From: Glutinoglossum americanum
Taxonomy: Eukaryota; Ascomycota; Geoglossomycetes; Geoglossales; Geoglossaceae
Length of the DNA stretch: 43,752 bases
Reading direction: 5' to 3'
NCBI GenBank assembly: GCA_020080175.1
Contig: JAGHQL010000207.1
Location: 1-43,752 of the forward strand
The position numbers and the translations under genes were made by a program. Shown one piece after another: positions 35,015 to 43,752 of the stretch. The notes beneath the pieces are model-generated. The model saw only the letters and a list, made by a program, of their open reading frames with translations. It ran no database searches and was not told the DNA's origin. How positions within the stretch are numbered: the stretch's first letter is position 1; every line of letters starts with the position of its first letter.

Positions 35015-37121
35015 ATGGATGATAAAAAGCCCAAGTATTATTCCGAACTTAGAGACCCTACCCTTAAGTCGAAGTTTATCGATCTCGACCAGGATAGCAA
35101 CTATGCAGACTGTGATAAAAGCCTTCGAGATCCGGACACTCGCAATTTTGTTGTAGATTTTGGGAGCGATGGTGCTTGGGTAGCAAGAGACGTTCTCGCG
35201 GCCGAGTTGCTGAGGCTATTAGAACACGAGGTCGGCGCACTGCGGATTGCTCGCTGGATGTTCTTGTGCTAATACATTCTCAATCATTACAGAGACCCAC
35301 CACTTCTCTCGCTACAAGATGGATGTAGGCTGCCTTCAGACCTCGAGCTGCTGTTGGACCTATGAAGCTGAAAATAGGCTTATAGTAATATCTTTGCCCC
35401 CAACCGCCAGCAGGAGGCAGTCAAAGTGGGTTATCAATATCCCTTGCTTGGTTCATCATACTGATGCGAACACATAGATCTTGGCCAAGCACTATGCGTT
35501 CTCCCCACGTCTCTGTGGGATCATGTGCTCAGATCCCTCTAGACCACAACCTGTCGTCGTCAGCGACCCCCCTAGTCCCACTGAACGTTTTAAAGAGTAT
35601 GCTCGGCAAAAACAACAACAATTCCGAGCATCCTACGAACCTCAGTCTCCTGTGGCAGCTCCAAATCCAGAAGACCCTGTTGAACTCCGCCAAGTGCCTC
35701 CAGATCGTGATCGCCTGGATGTGAATCATTACCACATTGCTGACGAGGTCTGGCATTGGTCCTCTATTGACTATGGCGAAAAGTGTATGTTGAGGTAGTC
35801 GCTCTGCTTCCAATGGCACATGGTTAACGACAAGCCTCAGATCTTTGCTTGGGATATAATTGGCTCCATAATGTTGAGGAAGCGGAAAGTCCTGAGGACG
35901 AGCTCAAAGATGTCCCAAGCGGAAGGAGGCTATGGACCTGGCTTATCATCTGTGGTGATGGTATGACACCCTAGCTTTGATCACCCCTCCTATTCGGCCC
36001 TTACTAAGTCTTTCAGGCACCGTGATAACCCTTCACGAGGATCCATTTCCGGGTATTGAGCAGTGGCCACAACGCGTCTTCACCATCGCGAAGCTATCTA
36101 AAATCCGTCGCAATCTCCTCAATGTCTTTCGAAATCTATCGAAAGCAGAAAATTCTGGATCTCTATCCGAAGCAGAGAGCGCCATTTCAACCCTACACAT
36201 CCGTAAAGCTGACGGGGGCTCCGCTGGAGATGCCCCTAGCTTACTATTCTACTACCTTTTCGACGACTGGTATACGACTTACAGTCTCGTCGTTCGTGGT
36301 CAACACAAATATGGAGAGAAATTACGAAACCTAGTATGTCTTCTAAATGAACTATGCCTCGAAGCTATTCTAATAAAAGCAGCGCCAGCAACTACGTGAG
36401 AGACCAGGTCTCGAACAACTGCAGGAGATTCATCAAATTGGGCGTCAACTTGGGGTGTTGAAGCGTGTATATGCAAGCTACAGACTAATTATCGACAGCA
36501 TCGTGCAGAGGCAAAAGCCAAGAAATCAATATGGAACACCAGACCATCAAAATAACCCTTTGTCTTTCATCCGTGGGCAGTCGTTTCCTACTAGCCCGGA
36601 CGGTGTTCTAGGGCCTACCTTAAATCCCTCGGCCATTGTTAGATTTCAGAGACTCGGAGACAGAATTGACCTGTACGTGCTAAACGAAATCCAGCAATGT
36701 CTCGACGAAAAGGAGTCCTTGGTGTTTATGGTAAGTTTATTGGGTGCAAACTCCTGCGGAGACAGAACGTAATTTTAATACGGAGCAGACTTTCAATTTA
36801 ATCGCCATTAAAGAGTCCCAGGCTGTAGAGCGCCTCACCCGCACAACGATTCTCCTCGCGAAGTTAACCATCCTCTTTCTACCCGTGAGTCTTATGACGG
36901 GCTACTTTTCGGTGCAGATACAAGATCTCCAAGGAGTTTACACGCACAAAACATATTGGGGCTGCTTTGGCGTCCTCATGTTCGTGTCGATTACGGTCCT
37001 ATTCGCGTTTGGGTGGATCAGTGGTATAGTAGAAGGGAAGGTTACCTACCAACCACTATCCAAGAAGCTCTGGACTGCAATCAAGCTCGCTGGGAAAGGT
37101 CAGAGAGAGCTAAAGTGGTGA
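35015..37121 (+). CDS. CorA-like divalent-cation transporter-related protein (fungal type)
   Basis: Probable membrane protein related to CorA Mg2+ channels. Eight exons (35015-35230, 35293-35324, 35386-35425, 35478-35784, 35841-35960, 36017-36333, 36383-36730, 36789-37121) join in phase to 570 residues. Joining restores family phrases: TTSLATRWINIFAPNRQQEA, HYAFSPRLCGIMCSDP, EKYLCLGYNWLHNVEEAE, LWTWLIICGDGTVITLHEDP, FYYLFDDWYTTYSLV and FNLIAIKESQAVERLTRTTI. Two helices lie at the C-terminus (about 483-505 and 518-541). The loop reads LMTGYFSVQI where CorA has GMN. The first donor (GTCGGC) is atypical, and exon 7 could start three bases earlier. A long cytosolic coiled-coil-like region precedes the membrane part. 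Confidence 0.9.
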
Positions 37122-37696
37122 AGAACGCATCAAACCTTGCGTCAGAATAGTACAACCACCACTTTCGGGTATACATTGGACATATTGGTGGAGGTTATTT
37201 GTATACTACATGTAGCTCATTTGTTAGCATATTGATTTCATCAGCGCCGGTATCGGATTTGGTTACACATTAGTTGCAGCATTCGCGACTTGGACCGGAC
37301 CAGAGGAGCGAGCAGCCCACATGTTCAAGCAGGATATATGGTGTTCTTCGTGTCCCAAACGTGTGAAGCGAATGAGACTTCCAAGTCCAAGCCGCACCAG
37401 CTCTCTCCGCCCCGGAACCCACTGTCGGTCTCTCGCTGAGACCATGGATTCGAGGTAAAAACCCAAGTGCATGATGCGCCAAGAATACCCCATCACCCAT
37501 TCTCATGTTGGCCAAGATGTCATGAGCAACGGCACCCACACCAACAGCTCCAAACGGTCCTAAGAATACCGCAAATTGTCGAAAATTAAGGATTAGATGA
37601 CGCCGAGAAGCCGAGACCCTCTACATAAGACAGGGTCATATTACCATCAGAATAGTCGCATGCTCGCCGCCAGACCGCAATTTTGCGATATTAAAA

Positions 37697-37723
37697 CCCC
37701 GACTCCCGACTCCCGACTCCCTT
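37697..37723 (+). repeat. GACTCCC heptanucleotide repeat
   Basis: About four tandem CCCGACT/GACTCCC units in intergenic DNA. Confidence 0.75.
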
Positions 37724-38636
37724 GCTCTTTTCCTCGATCAAGCCAGTTGCCCTGAGAGCAGATCTTTGCCAGGGATCAGGTGGCTGGCTCGTGGATCTCG
37801 CTTAGATCCAGGAACAAAAAAGAGGAAAAAGGAAAAAAAGGGAAAACCCGAACCAAAAATGAAAACCAAAAACCAACCTCCGGCTCCAACCCCTCCATGC
37901 GCCAGAAGTGCTTGGGGAGGGACGAAAGTCTCTGCCTAGCAACGCGCAAGCGAGTGTATAGCTGCCAAGCATGTTCTGGTAGCACAGCTGTTGTGCAACA
38001 CCCATACACGTATGCGTCCCTTCCCAGCCGGCCCGTTTAGCCTCCAACCAACAACAACAACAGAGTCCTTCCTCCAGCCAAGGGAGCGGGCCTAGAGTCC
38101 AACGACCCTGCAAAGGAGCCGCCCCAGCCACATCAGATGAAACCAGGCGCCAGCTATTTTTTGATTCGCTTGCGAGCGCCGCTGCCAGAAAAGCTTGACT
38201 GCGACCCTTGTTTGGGATCCTGGCTGGCTGTGCAGGGCGCTGGTGGCCGAAAGAAGTGCAGCTTTTGCAGCAACCAAGTCCCCATGCGGCACAAGGGGCG
38301 GGGGGGGTGACTAGATCGCTGTTAATTTTATCTATTTGCGAATCGGATAGTTGTATGCCGGCAGCCTTGGGTTGTCAGCCCGATGTTGTCTTTGAAATCC
38401 AGTCCTTTGGTTGTTTACCACGAAATGTATATATTATTCACACCTCCTCTCGAATCCCAGCCCTTCTTCTCTCTCCAGCCCATCTCACCGAACATTCACT
38501 CGCTTGCTCGCTTGTTTACGGACTCTTTTAAAGGTCAAAATTCCCTTCGCTTTGCTTGAGACCTCCCAACTTGGTATGTTCTAGCTTCGTCTATCGACTT
38601 GCAAGTGCGGGCCGGCTAAGTAAACAAAAAGATCTT

Positions 38637-38642
38637 TATAAA
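38637..38642 (+). promoter_or_regulatory. TATA box of the SOD-like gene
   Basis: TATAAA lies 56 bp before the start codon. The position suits a short-leader fungal gene. Confidence 0.45.
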
Positions 38643-38697
38643 CCCACCACCATCCACAACTCGGTCTCGACGATACAATCTAATCGGCTCGGTCACG

Positions 38698-39510
38698 ATG
38701 CGTTCCTCAGTCATTCTATCTGCGCTCTCCGTTTTCGCTGTTACCAGCGCCCAACTTAGCCCCAGCACTAACGCCGTTGTCGTCACCGACAACCCCGCTG
38801 GTGTCACTTATGTCGCGACTTTACCTGAGTCTGGTCAACTTCACGGCTCTATTTCTGGGGTAGCTTCTAGCAATGGAACTGGCGTCACCTTCACTGTCAG
38901 CTTTCGGGGTCTACCGACATCGGGTGGTCCATTCGGTACGTTTATCCATTCCGTTTATTCGTCAAAGATGGCATTAACTCACGGCCCATTCTTAGGGTAC
39001 CATATCCACGATAAGCCCGTACCGAGCAACGGTAGCTGCACCGCTACTCTCGCCCATCTGGACCCGTTCAAGCGTGGCGAGGATCCTCCCTGCGATCCCA
39101 ACGACCCAAAGACCTGCCAAGTTGGTGACCTTGCTGGCAAGCACGGAAAGATGGGAGCCGATCCATTTGAAGCCAGGTAATTTGACCCTGGCACTACCCA
39201 AACACTATGAGTCCTATTGAAATATCTAACATTACCTGTTAGCTACGTTGACCTCTATGCTTCGACCAAGTCCGGTAACCCTGCATTCTTCGGTGACCGC
39301 TCTATCGTCATCCACTTCGCCAACAAGACCCGCATTGCTTGCGCCAACTTCGCCCTAAAGACGACCAATGGAACTACTACTCCCACTACCAGTGGTTCAA
39401 CCCCTACCGGACCCACCAAGTCTCCTACCAGCTCATCCGGCGCGGCCGCAGGCGCATTTGTGCCTATGTCCGTATTTTTCAGTGGTCTACTAGCTGCCCT
39501 TATGTTGTAA
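38698..39510 (+). CDS. GPI-anchored Cu-only superoxide dismutase-like cell-surface protein
   Basis: Predicted wall/membrane-bound enzyme converting extracellular superoxide to peroxide, like Candida SOD5-type proteins. Three exons (38698-38935, 38996-39176, 39243-39510) give 228 residues. Signal peptide about 1-18 (cleavage after TSA). By comparison with Cu/Zn SOD the copper ligands are His82 and His84 (YHIHDK), His100 (TLAHLDP) and His164 (IVIHFANKTR). The usual zinc-site His before VGDL is absent: the sequence reads CQVGDLAGKHG, as in the Cu-only subclass. Several Cys support disulfides. A Thr/Ser/Pro-rich stalk ends in a small-residue omega region (SSSGAAAGA) and a hydrophobic tail, the GPI signal. 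The first intron is 60 nt and stop-free, so retention would stay in frame. Confidence 0.9.
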
Positions 39511-39886
39511 GGAGATGTCATAGCAGAGGCCGTGAAAGTAATGGCAGCGGTTTAATAGAGCGATAGAACTGATCTACTTGGGCTTGGAGGCTTGCACTTT
39601 TCGAACTTCATAATCCTCTGTATTATAGACTTTTTTCCTCCCCGTCGGCGCACGCATGGAGGATGGGTAATTTTCCCTTCTACGTTGTATGGCTAAGGAG
39701 TTATCGAGGTGCTCCTGGTAATACAAGAAAATTCATGATATTTACTTTGCAATTGCACGCTGCGCTTCTGTAAGGCCGTTGGACTGGTAGTGCCAAAAAA
39801 AATTAAAAAAATAAAAAGCAAGCATCCTTATTATATTGATTGCATTTGGGGGTTGTAGAAGCGGGCCAAAAAAAAGTAGATCTCGG
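39511..39886. other. 3' flank of the SOD-like gene
   Basis: A/T-rich, with A-rich tracts near 39798-39820 and 39868-39875. No gene is seen. Confidence 0.5.
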
Positions 39887-39897
39887 AAAAAAAAAAA
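39887..39897 (-). terminator. RNA polymerase III terminator of tRNA-Ser
   Basis: A run of 11 A on the plus strand, i.e. T11 on the transcribed sense, begins 7 nt beyond the tRNA 3' end. Confidence 0.8.
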
Positions 39898-39903
39898 TCA
39901 AGT

Positions 39904-39984
39904 CGACGCCGCTAGGACTCGAACCTAGGCCCCCGAAAGGATATGATTTCTAGTCATACGCGATAACCACTCCGCCACGACGTC
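39904..39984 (-). tRNA. tRNA-Ser (anticodon AGA)
   Basis: 81 nt, no intron. The seven-base acceptor stem pairs GACGTCG with CGGCGTC (one G-T pair), with discriminator G as in serine tRNAs. The A box (TGGCGGAGTGG, 39967-39977) and B box (GGTTCGAGTCC, 39915-39925) are intact. The anticodon stem TATGA/TCATA closes the loop CTAGAAA, so the anticodon is AGA. A long variable arm (TCC-TTTC-GGG) is the class II mark of serine. Confidence 0.95.
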
Positions 39985-40645
39985 CTTCCATGCAAGAGAG
40001 AAAGATTATGTAACCTATGAAGCGCCAGAAGCACCATTAGAAATCCCTCGCTTACCCACCCGCCCCAAGGGGGGCCCCTGCCCAACTCGCCAGATTATTT
40101 ATACGCATCACAAGCTTCCGGAAACCACCACCACCCGTTCCCCGAATAAATCCCCAAACCCAACGAACCTCGGAAATGGAAGGGAGCGCGGGGGGGGAGC
40201 AAAACAAAAACGAATATAAATAAATTGGCTGGGCCCTTTTTCTGAGTGGTTCGTCCATCCATAGCCCGCGACGATCCTAGCGCGACTCTATCTCGATGGA
40301 TTGGGGATGATCCTTCCTTTGGGCCGAGGGCGCAAAAAAGGCGATGTGTTATTTTACGATCGACTGCAGATGCTAGGCCGTGGGGATTTTCTTGGTGCAA
40401 CGTAGAGTGTCCGGATATGGGCAGCACGAGAGCGGGGTTATTTACTGGGTCCTTTTTAAATGGGTTCGAATAGATTGGGAGGGTTGTTTCTCTTCGTCGC
40501 GGTTCTTTCGGAGCTGAAGAGGATATTTCCGTTAGGAAACCAATCGCTCGAAAAACGAAGAGAAGCGCATTTTATTCTTCGTGCTTGAAAAGTCAGAGGA
40601 GATTTTTTTTGGTTTATCTCGATTGTCAGCAATCTATCTGCAACC
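39985..40645. other. intergenic region, promoter side of tRNA-Ser and DUF3237-like gene
   Basis: No gene seen. The short frames here on both strands lack protein character. Confidence 0.45.
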
Positions 40646-41692
40646 ATGTCTGGATTCCCCGCTCTCCAGCACGCCCTTACGCTGCAGGTAAGCAGAACGG
40701 ATCAACGCCCTGGCTTCTCCCATCTGTGCTCGGCCAAAGAGGAAAACTGACGGGTCGGCCGACTAAAGATAATACTTGATCATCCCCTCGCGGTCGGTGC
40801 GTCTTACAACCAGAAAGCTAGCCTATTCCTTCTCCAGTTACGAGCAGCGTGTCTAACTGACGGAAAATCCGGCAATGTAGGAAATGTATCCAGAGGTGCC
40901 CCACTCCAGGTTATTGTACGGATAACCCCAGTCCCAGTATTCTATACGATTGTATGGTGATGCTGTTTCGCTCACATTTGAGGACCTCCTGCGTGTCTAG
41001 ACTTTCAAGGGCGGCTCCCTGAAGAGCGAACCGGGATTCTCTCCGACGATCGACGCGGAATTTGTGTTTGGCGTGGACTTTTTCCGGGCTGATCCATCGC
41101 AGAAGCATGTCAGGCTGGATGTAAAATCTCTCTTAAAGTAAGCTTTTCCTGAAGGCGAACAAAGGGGAACAATTATGTGAGCGCGAACTGACGGCTCGCT
41201 GGTAGGAACGAGAATGGATCTGTGAGTTGCTTGTTATATTTACACTGGCATCGGGCTGGCGGTGAGAAGGGAATATGATGGCTAACAGCTATGAAAAAAG
41301 TTCATCAACTTCTCCTACACCGGAGTCTTAGAGGCTACCAAAGCTGTGCTCAACATTTTCGAAGGTAGTCCTGATGCAGCATCCACGGATTTTGGTGATT
41401 CATGTGAGAACTCTCCCAAAAAATCGTCACCGCGGAATTTCCCCCTTCAGAATCACTGACATCAAATTTAAGTCTGCCATTTCACCTTCGAGGTAAGCCC
41501 ATGGAAGCCCAAGGCCAAAGCGAGCAGGCGACGCCTAGAACCCCAGCGCTGACGATAGTCCCCGCGTAGACAGGAGATGACAACCTAAAGGCCCTCGAGA
41601 CCAGTGTGTTCGTCGGCGCTGGTCGATTTATCTTCGAGCATGGGAAACCTCTAGTTGTGGAGTATAAGATCAGCAAGGTCGTCAAAGGATAA
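40646..41692 (+). CDS. DUF3237-like small protein, eight exons
   Basis: About 167 residues. Proposed exons: 40646-40687, 40769-40796, 40881-40915, 41001-41137, 41206-41221, 41301-41403, 41474-41493, 41570-41692; all phases match. Joining gives ILDHPLAVGNVSRGAPLQVI, a GGSLKSEPGF turn, DAEFVFGVDFFRADPSQKHV, KNENGSFINFSYTGV and SFCHFTFETGDDNLKALETS, then VFVGAGRF and VEYKISKVV. This order, with the GG turn, a G-x-x-I-like strand and the final GDxxxxxLxxxVFVGxGR motif, resembles DUF3237, a small beta-barrel family of unknown role. Exon 5 is only 16 nt and exon 7 only 20 nt. The third donor is uncertain: GTACGG was chosen; a later GTCCCA would add five residues in phase. Expression is not shown by sequence alone. 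Confidence 0.72.
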
Positions 41693-42004
41693 GAAATGGG
41701 ACCCCATAAAGGTGGCCATTTCCTCGCCGCGGCGGGCTATCACTGTTTGAGGAAACCAAAAAGCTGTGTAGTTAACCAGAAGTTAAAAAATCGGATTATG
41801 GATTATTGAAAGCCGCATTATGACGTTATTACGGATGTCGCTACTTTAAGGCCTCGCTTAAGCTTTCGCACTTCGCAACGGGGCTTAAAACCCCTCCATA
41901 GCTAAAAGAAACGCTCGCGGCTTCCTTAACCACTATAGGTTTCATACCTTCACACCTTCGCATTTCCCACATCTCACCCTTACCACTTACATGCAATCAT
42001 AGAC
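41693..42004. promoter_or_regulatory. promoter region of the HNH gene
   Basis: A 312-bp gap between tandem plus-strand genes. It is AT-rich in the middle, with a pyrimidine-rich leader just before the start codon. Confidence 0.4.
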
Positions 42005-43088
42005 ATGTCACAATACACAAGATCGTCTGCTTGCGTCTCGGACAGCGTTCGCGCCCGTATTCGCAAGACGTTCGGTAGTTGCTGGTTATGCTCCACCGAG
42101 GATGATGGAGATATAGCACATGTCTTCCCCAAGGCAGAAGAGAAGATGGTGAATCAATTCAAGAAAGGAAATCTAGCCATCACTGACTCCAATTCTTACA
42201 CTGCAGTTTTGCAAGTACCAGGAGCTTGGGATCATCAATGCTCATGGCATCAACAAGGTAGAGAACCTCATACTCCTCTGCCCTTCCTGCCACCGCTACT
42301 TCGACAAGATCTTCCCTGGTTGGATATTTCTCCCTGCCGATCTCGATGAAATGATTCACCTGGAGGAGCAGTTCCACGCCTACCGAACTTGCGAGGCGTC
42401 TGCGGGAAGGCTTGCGATTCGCAAACCCCCTCCAATCCAAGCGAGGCTTTACGTACGATACGTTCTTCGCCCTGAGCTATTCCCGTGGAGTCTTGCTCTC
42501 TTTGATGAAGAGCCAACAGCTCTTTGGGGGGGCGATCCAGCGTCTACCATCCTCCGCAACGCAGGCGCGCCGCTCCTACCACATGGAAACGAGAAGCTGA
42601 CTGCTATTCTACCAAAATTCACCCGCCTACTCGAATTATACCGAGTACCGCCACCACCGATCGTCCCCCGGAGCGGCCCCGGCGGCGATGGCGACAACCC
42701 GGGCAAGCAAGGTGGCGATCAAGAAGAGCAGGAGATACAAACATTAGGCAATTCACTAGCGGAAAGCCCGCGGAAACGAGCTGCTAGTGGCAGCTACAAC
42801 AACGGCATGGCCTCTCCAGCCCTAAAGGATCCCCGCACCTCTAGTCCCGGCACCTCTGGTGAAGCTGGCCCAAAAAGTCGTTCCTATCGAGCAAACCACC
42901 ATCGCCTATCACGAAAACTTATACGGTCCAGCCCATACCAAAATAGTAACCATCTGCCTCCTGATAGCGGTGACCAATGGATATTTGGACCAGAACGCAC
43001 GAGCGCTGAACTCAGTGAGGCGTGGAATCAGTATGAGGATGTGCGGAGGGATGCAGAGGCGAGGGCCAAGAGACGGAGAAGGCGTTGA
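42005..43088 (+). CDS. HNH-nuclease-like protein with Cys zinc site
   Basis: Two exons (42005-42148, 42207-43088; a 58-nt intron with GTGAAT donor, CACTGAC branch site and CTGCAG acceptor) give 341 residues. The N-terminal third has an HNH-type arrangement: CWLC (Cys26, Cys29), DIAHVFPKAEEK (His39), INKVENLILLCPSCHRYFD (Asn68, Cys73, Cys76, His77). The two CxxC pairs suit a structural zinc. A region with PGWIFLPADLDEMIHLEEQF and LYVRYVLRPELF follows, then a low-complexity Pro/Ser/Gly region and a basic end (RAKRRRRR) that could be a nuclear signal. Similar HNH proteins are common in Pezizomycotina and mostly uncharacterised; nuclease activity is inferred only. No homing-element or transposon context is visible. 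Confidence 0.8.
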
Positions 43089-43752
43089 GTAGGCGGGGAA
43101 TTCTCTACACACGCGCACATGGCGTCAAAAAGTTTCGACACTTTAGCATTTTTACAGGTAAAAAAAAAGGGCTCATTCCCAAGATCCGCACGACTCGGCA
43201 GAACGACACTCGAAAGTCTTCATGGGCTACATCTTTCTAACCAACAAAAAATTGCCAGCTCCCACCTGTAAATAGGACATTGGATGGAATAGGCAGATAC
43301 GTTTAGATTTATCAGATACGCACCAAAATTAAGTGAAAATTTAGTAAAGTGAGAACGTTCCTTAATATTCGGCTTGCGATTTATACGCGTGTAATATTAC
43401 GGTGCCTGTTTCCAGACTCTGGCATCACTCTCTGTAGTTCCTGACGGGGGCCGGGAGTATCAGCTGCACAGGGCGGCGTCGCTCGCCCACAGACGATGAA
43501 CAACAACCCCCCCCGCCGTCCCCATATGATACCAATACTTTACTCACTCACGATAATACCTCCACCACAACTCCTCCCCTACAACCCCCACCATCACCAC
43601 CACCACCCCTCCAACCTCAACCCTCCAAACCCTCCGCCCGCACAAAACCCCAACAACAACAACCCCCCAATAAAAGACCAAAGAACCCCCCCCCCCCAAA
43701 CAAAAAAAAAAAACATGTCCCTCCAACCCTACATAAACAGTCCGTCCCCCCC
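43089..43752. other. right-edge intergenic region
   Basis: It contains a sequence resembling the tip of a Tc1/mariner-type inverted repeat (about 43111-43151, see findings), AT-rich DNA, and from 43500 a strongly C/A-rich tract ending in C and A runs. The last 200 bases read like a pyrimidine-poor promoter or an intron-rich edge, but no gene can be called. Confidence 0.4.

Larger units (their letters stand above)
37122..38697. other. 1.6 kb upstream region of the SOD-like gene
   Basis: It contains a GACTCCC heptamer repeat (about 37697-37723), a purine-rich stretch (37805-37850), an AGGGG stress-response-like element at 38294-38298 within a G run, and a pyrimidine-rich leader before the SOD-like gene. 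A minus-strand stretch at 37270-37590 has a protein-like passage (see findings) but no gene I can name. Confidence 0.45.

Overview
The window looks like a nuclear chromosome segment of a filamentous ascomycete (Pezizomycotina). The evidence is short introns of about 45-150 nt with GTAAGT/GTATGT/GTACGT donors and CTAAC-like branch sites, and lineage-typical families: a bZIP factor with a DUF3425 tail, a Zn2Cys6 factor, a DUF3405 membrane protein, a fungal luciferase-like-domain protein, a GPI-anchored Cu-only SOD-like protein and a CorA-like transporter with no GMN triplet. I cannot assign the class from sequence alone. All identifications are by eye, with no database search.

Left part (1-18 kb): the 3' exon of an unknown gene at the left edge; a 2.3 kb stretch with long A/T homopolymers, one doubtful small gene and a 78-bp triple tandem repeat; a bZIP regulator (-); a 5.7 kb tract without a recognisable gene; the vacuolar endopolyphosphatase PPN1 (-) divergent from the p24 cargo receptor EMP24 (+); an unresolved minus-strand coding-like stretch at 14.1-15.3 kb; and ERB1 (60S ribosome biogenesis, -) sharing a 231-bp bidirectional promoter with a small Zn2Cys6 regulator (+).

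Middle (18-33 kb): a single-exon DUF3405 type II membrane protein (-), a luciferase-like-domain protein (+), a six-exon ethanolamine kinase (-), a 4.1 kb gene-poor tract, and a textbook four-exon ARF1 (-) whose splicing gives exactly 183 residues.

Right part (33-43.75 kb): a GNAT acetyltransferase (-) divergent from an eight-exon CorA-like transporter (+), the Cu-only SOD-like surface protein (+), tRNA-Ser(AGA) (-), an eight-exon DUF3237-like gene (+) split into pieces too short to be seen as single open frames, and a Cys-rich HNH-nuclease-like protein (+).

The genes do not form one pathway. They are mostly housekeeping genes (phosphate storage, secretion, ribosome assembly, phospholipid synthesis) mixed with fungal-specific regulators and envelope or stress functions. 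PPN1, EMP24, ARF1, the SOD-like and DUF3405 proteins all act in or through the secretory/vacuolar system, but I see no evidence of a functional cluster. No virus-like element, CRISPR array or intact transposon was recognised. I saw no clear new multi-gene system; the best candidates for novelty are the 78-bp repeat, the micro-exon DUF3237-like gene, the HNH gene and the unresolved 14-15 kb locus.
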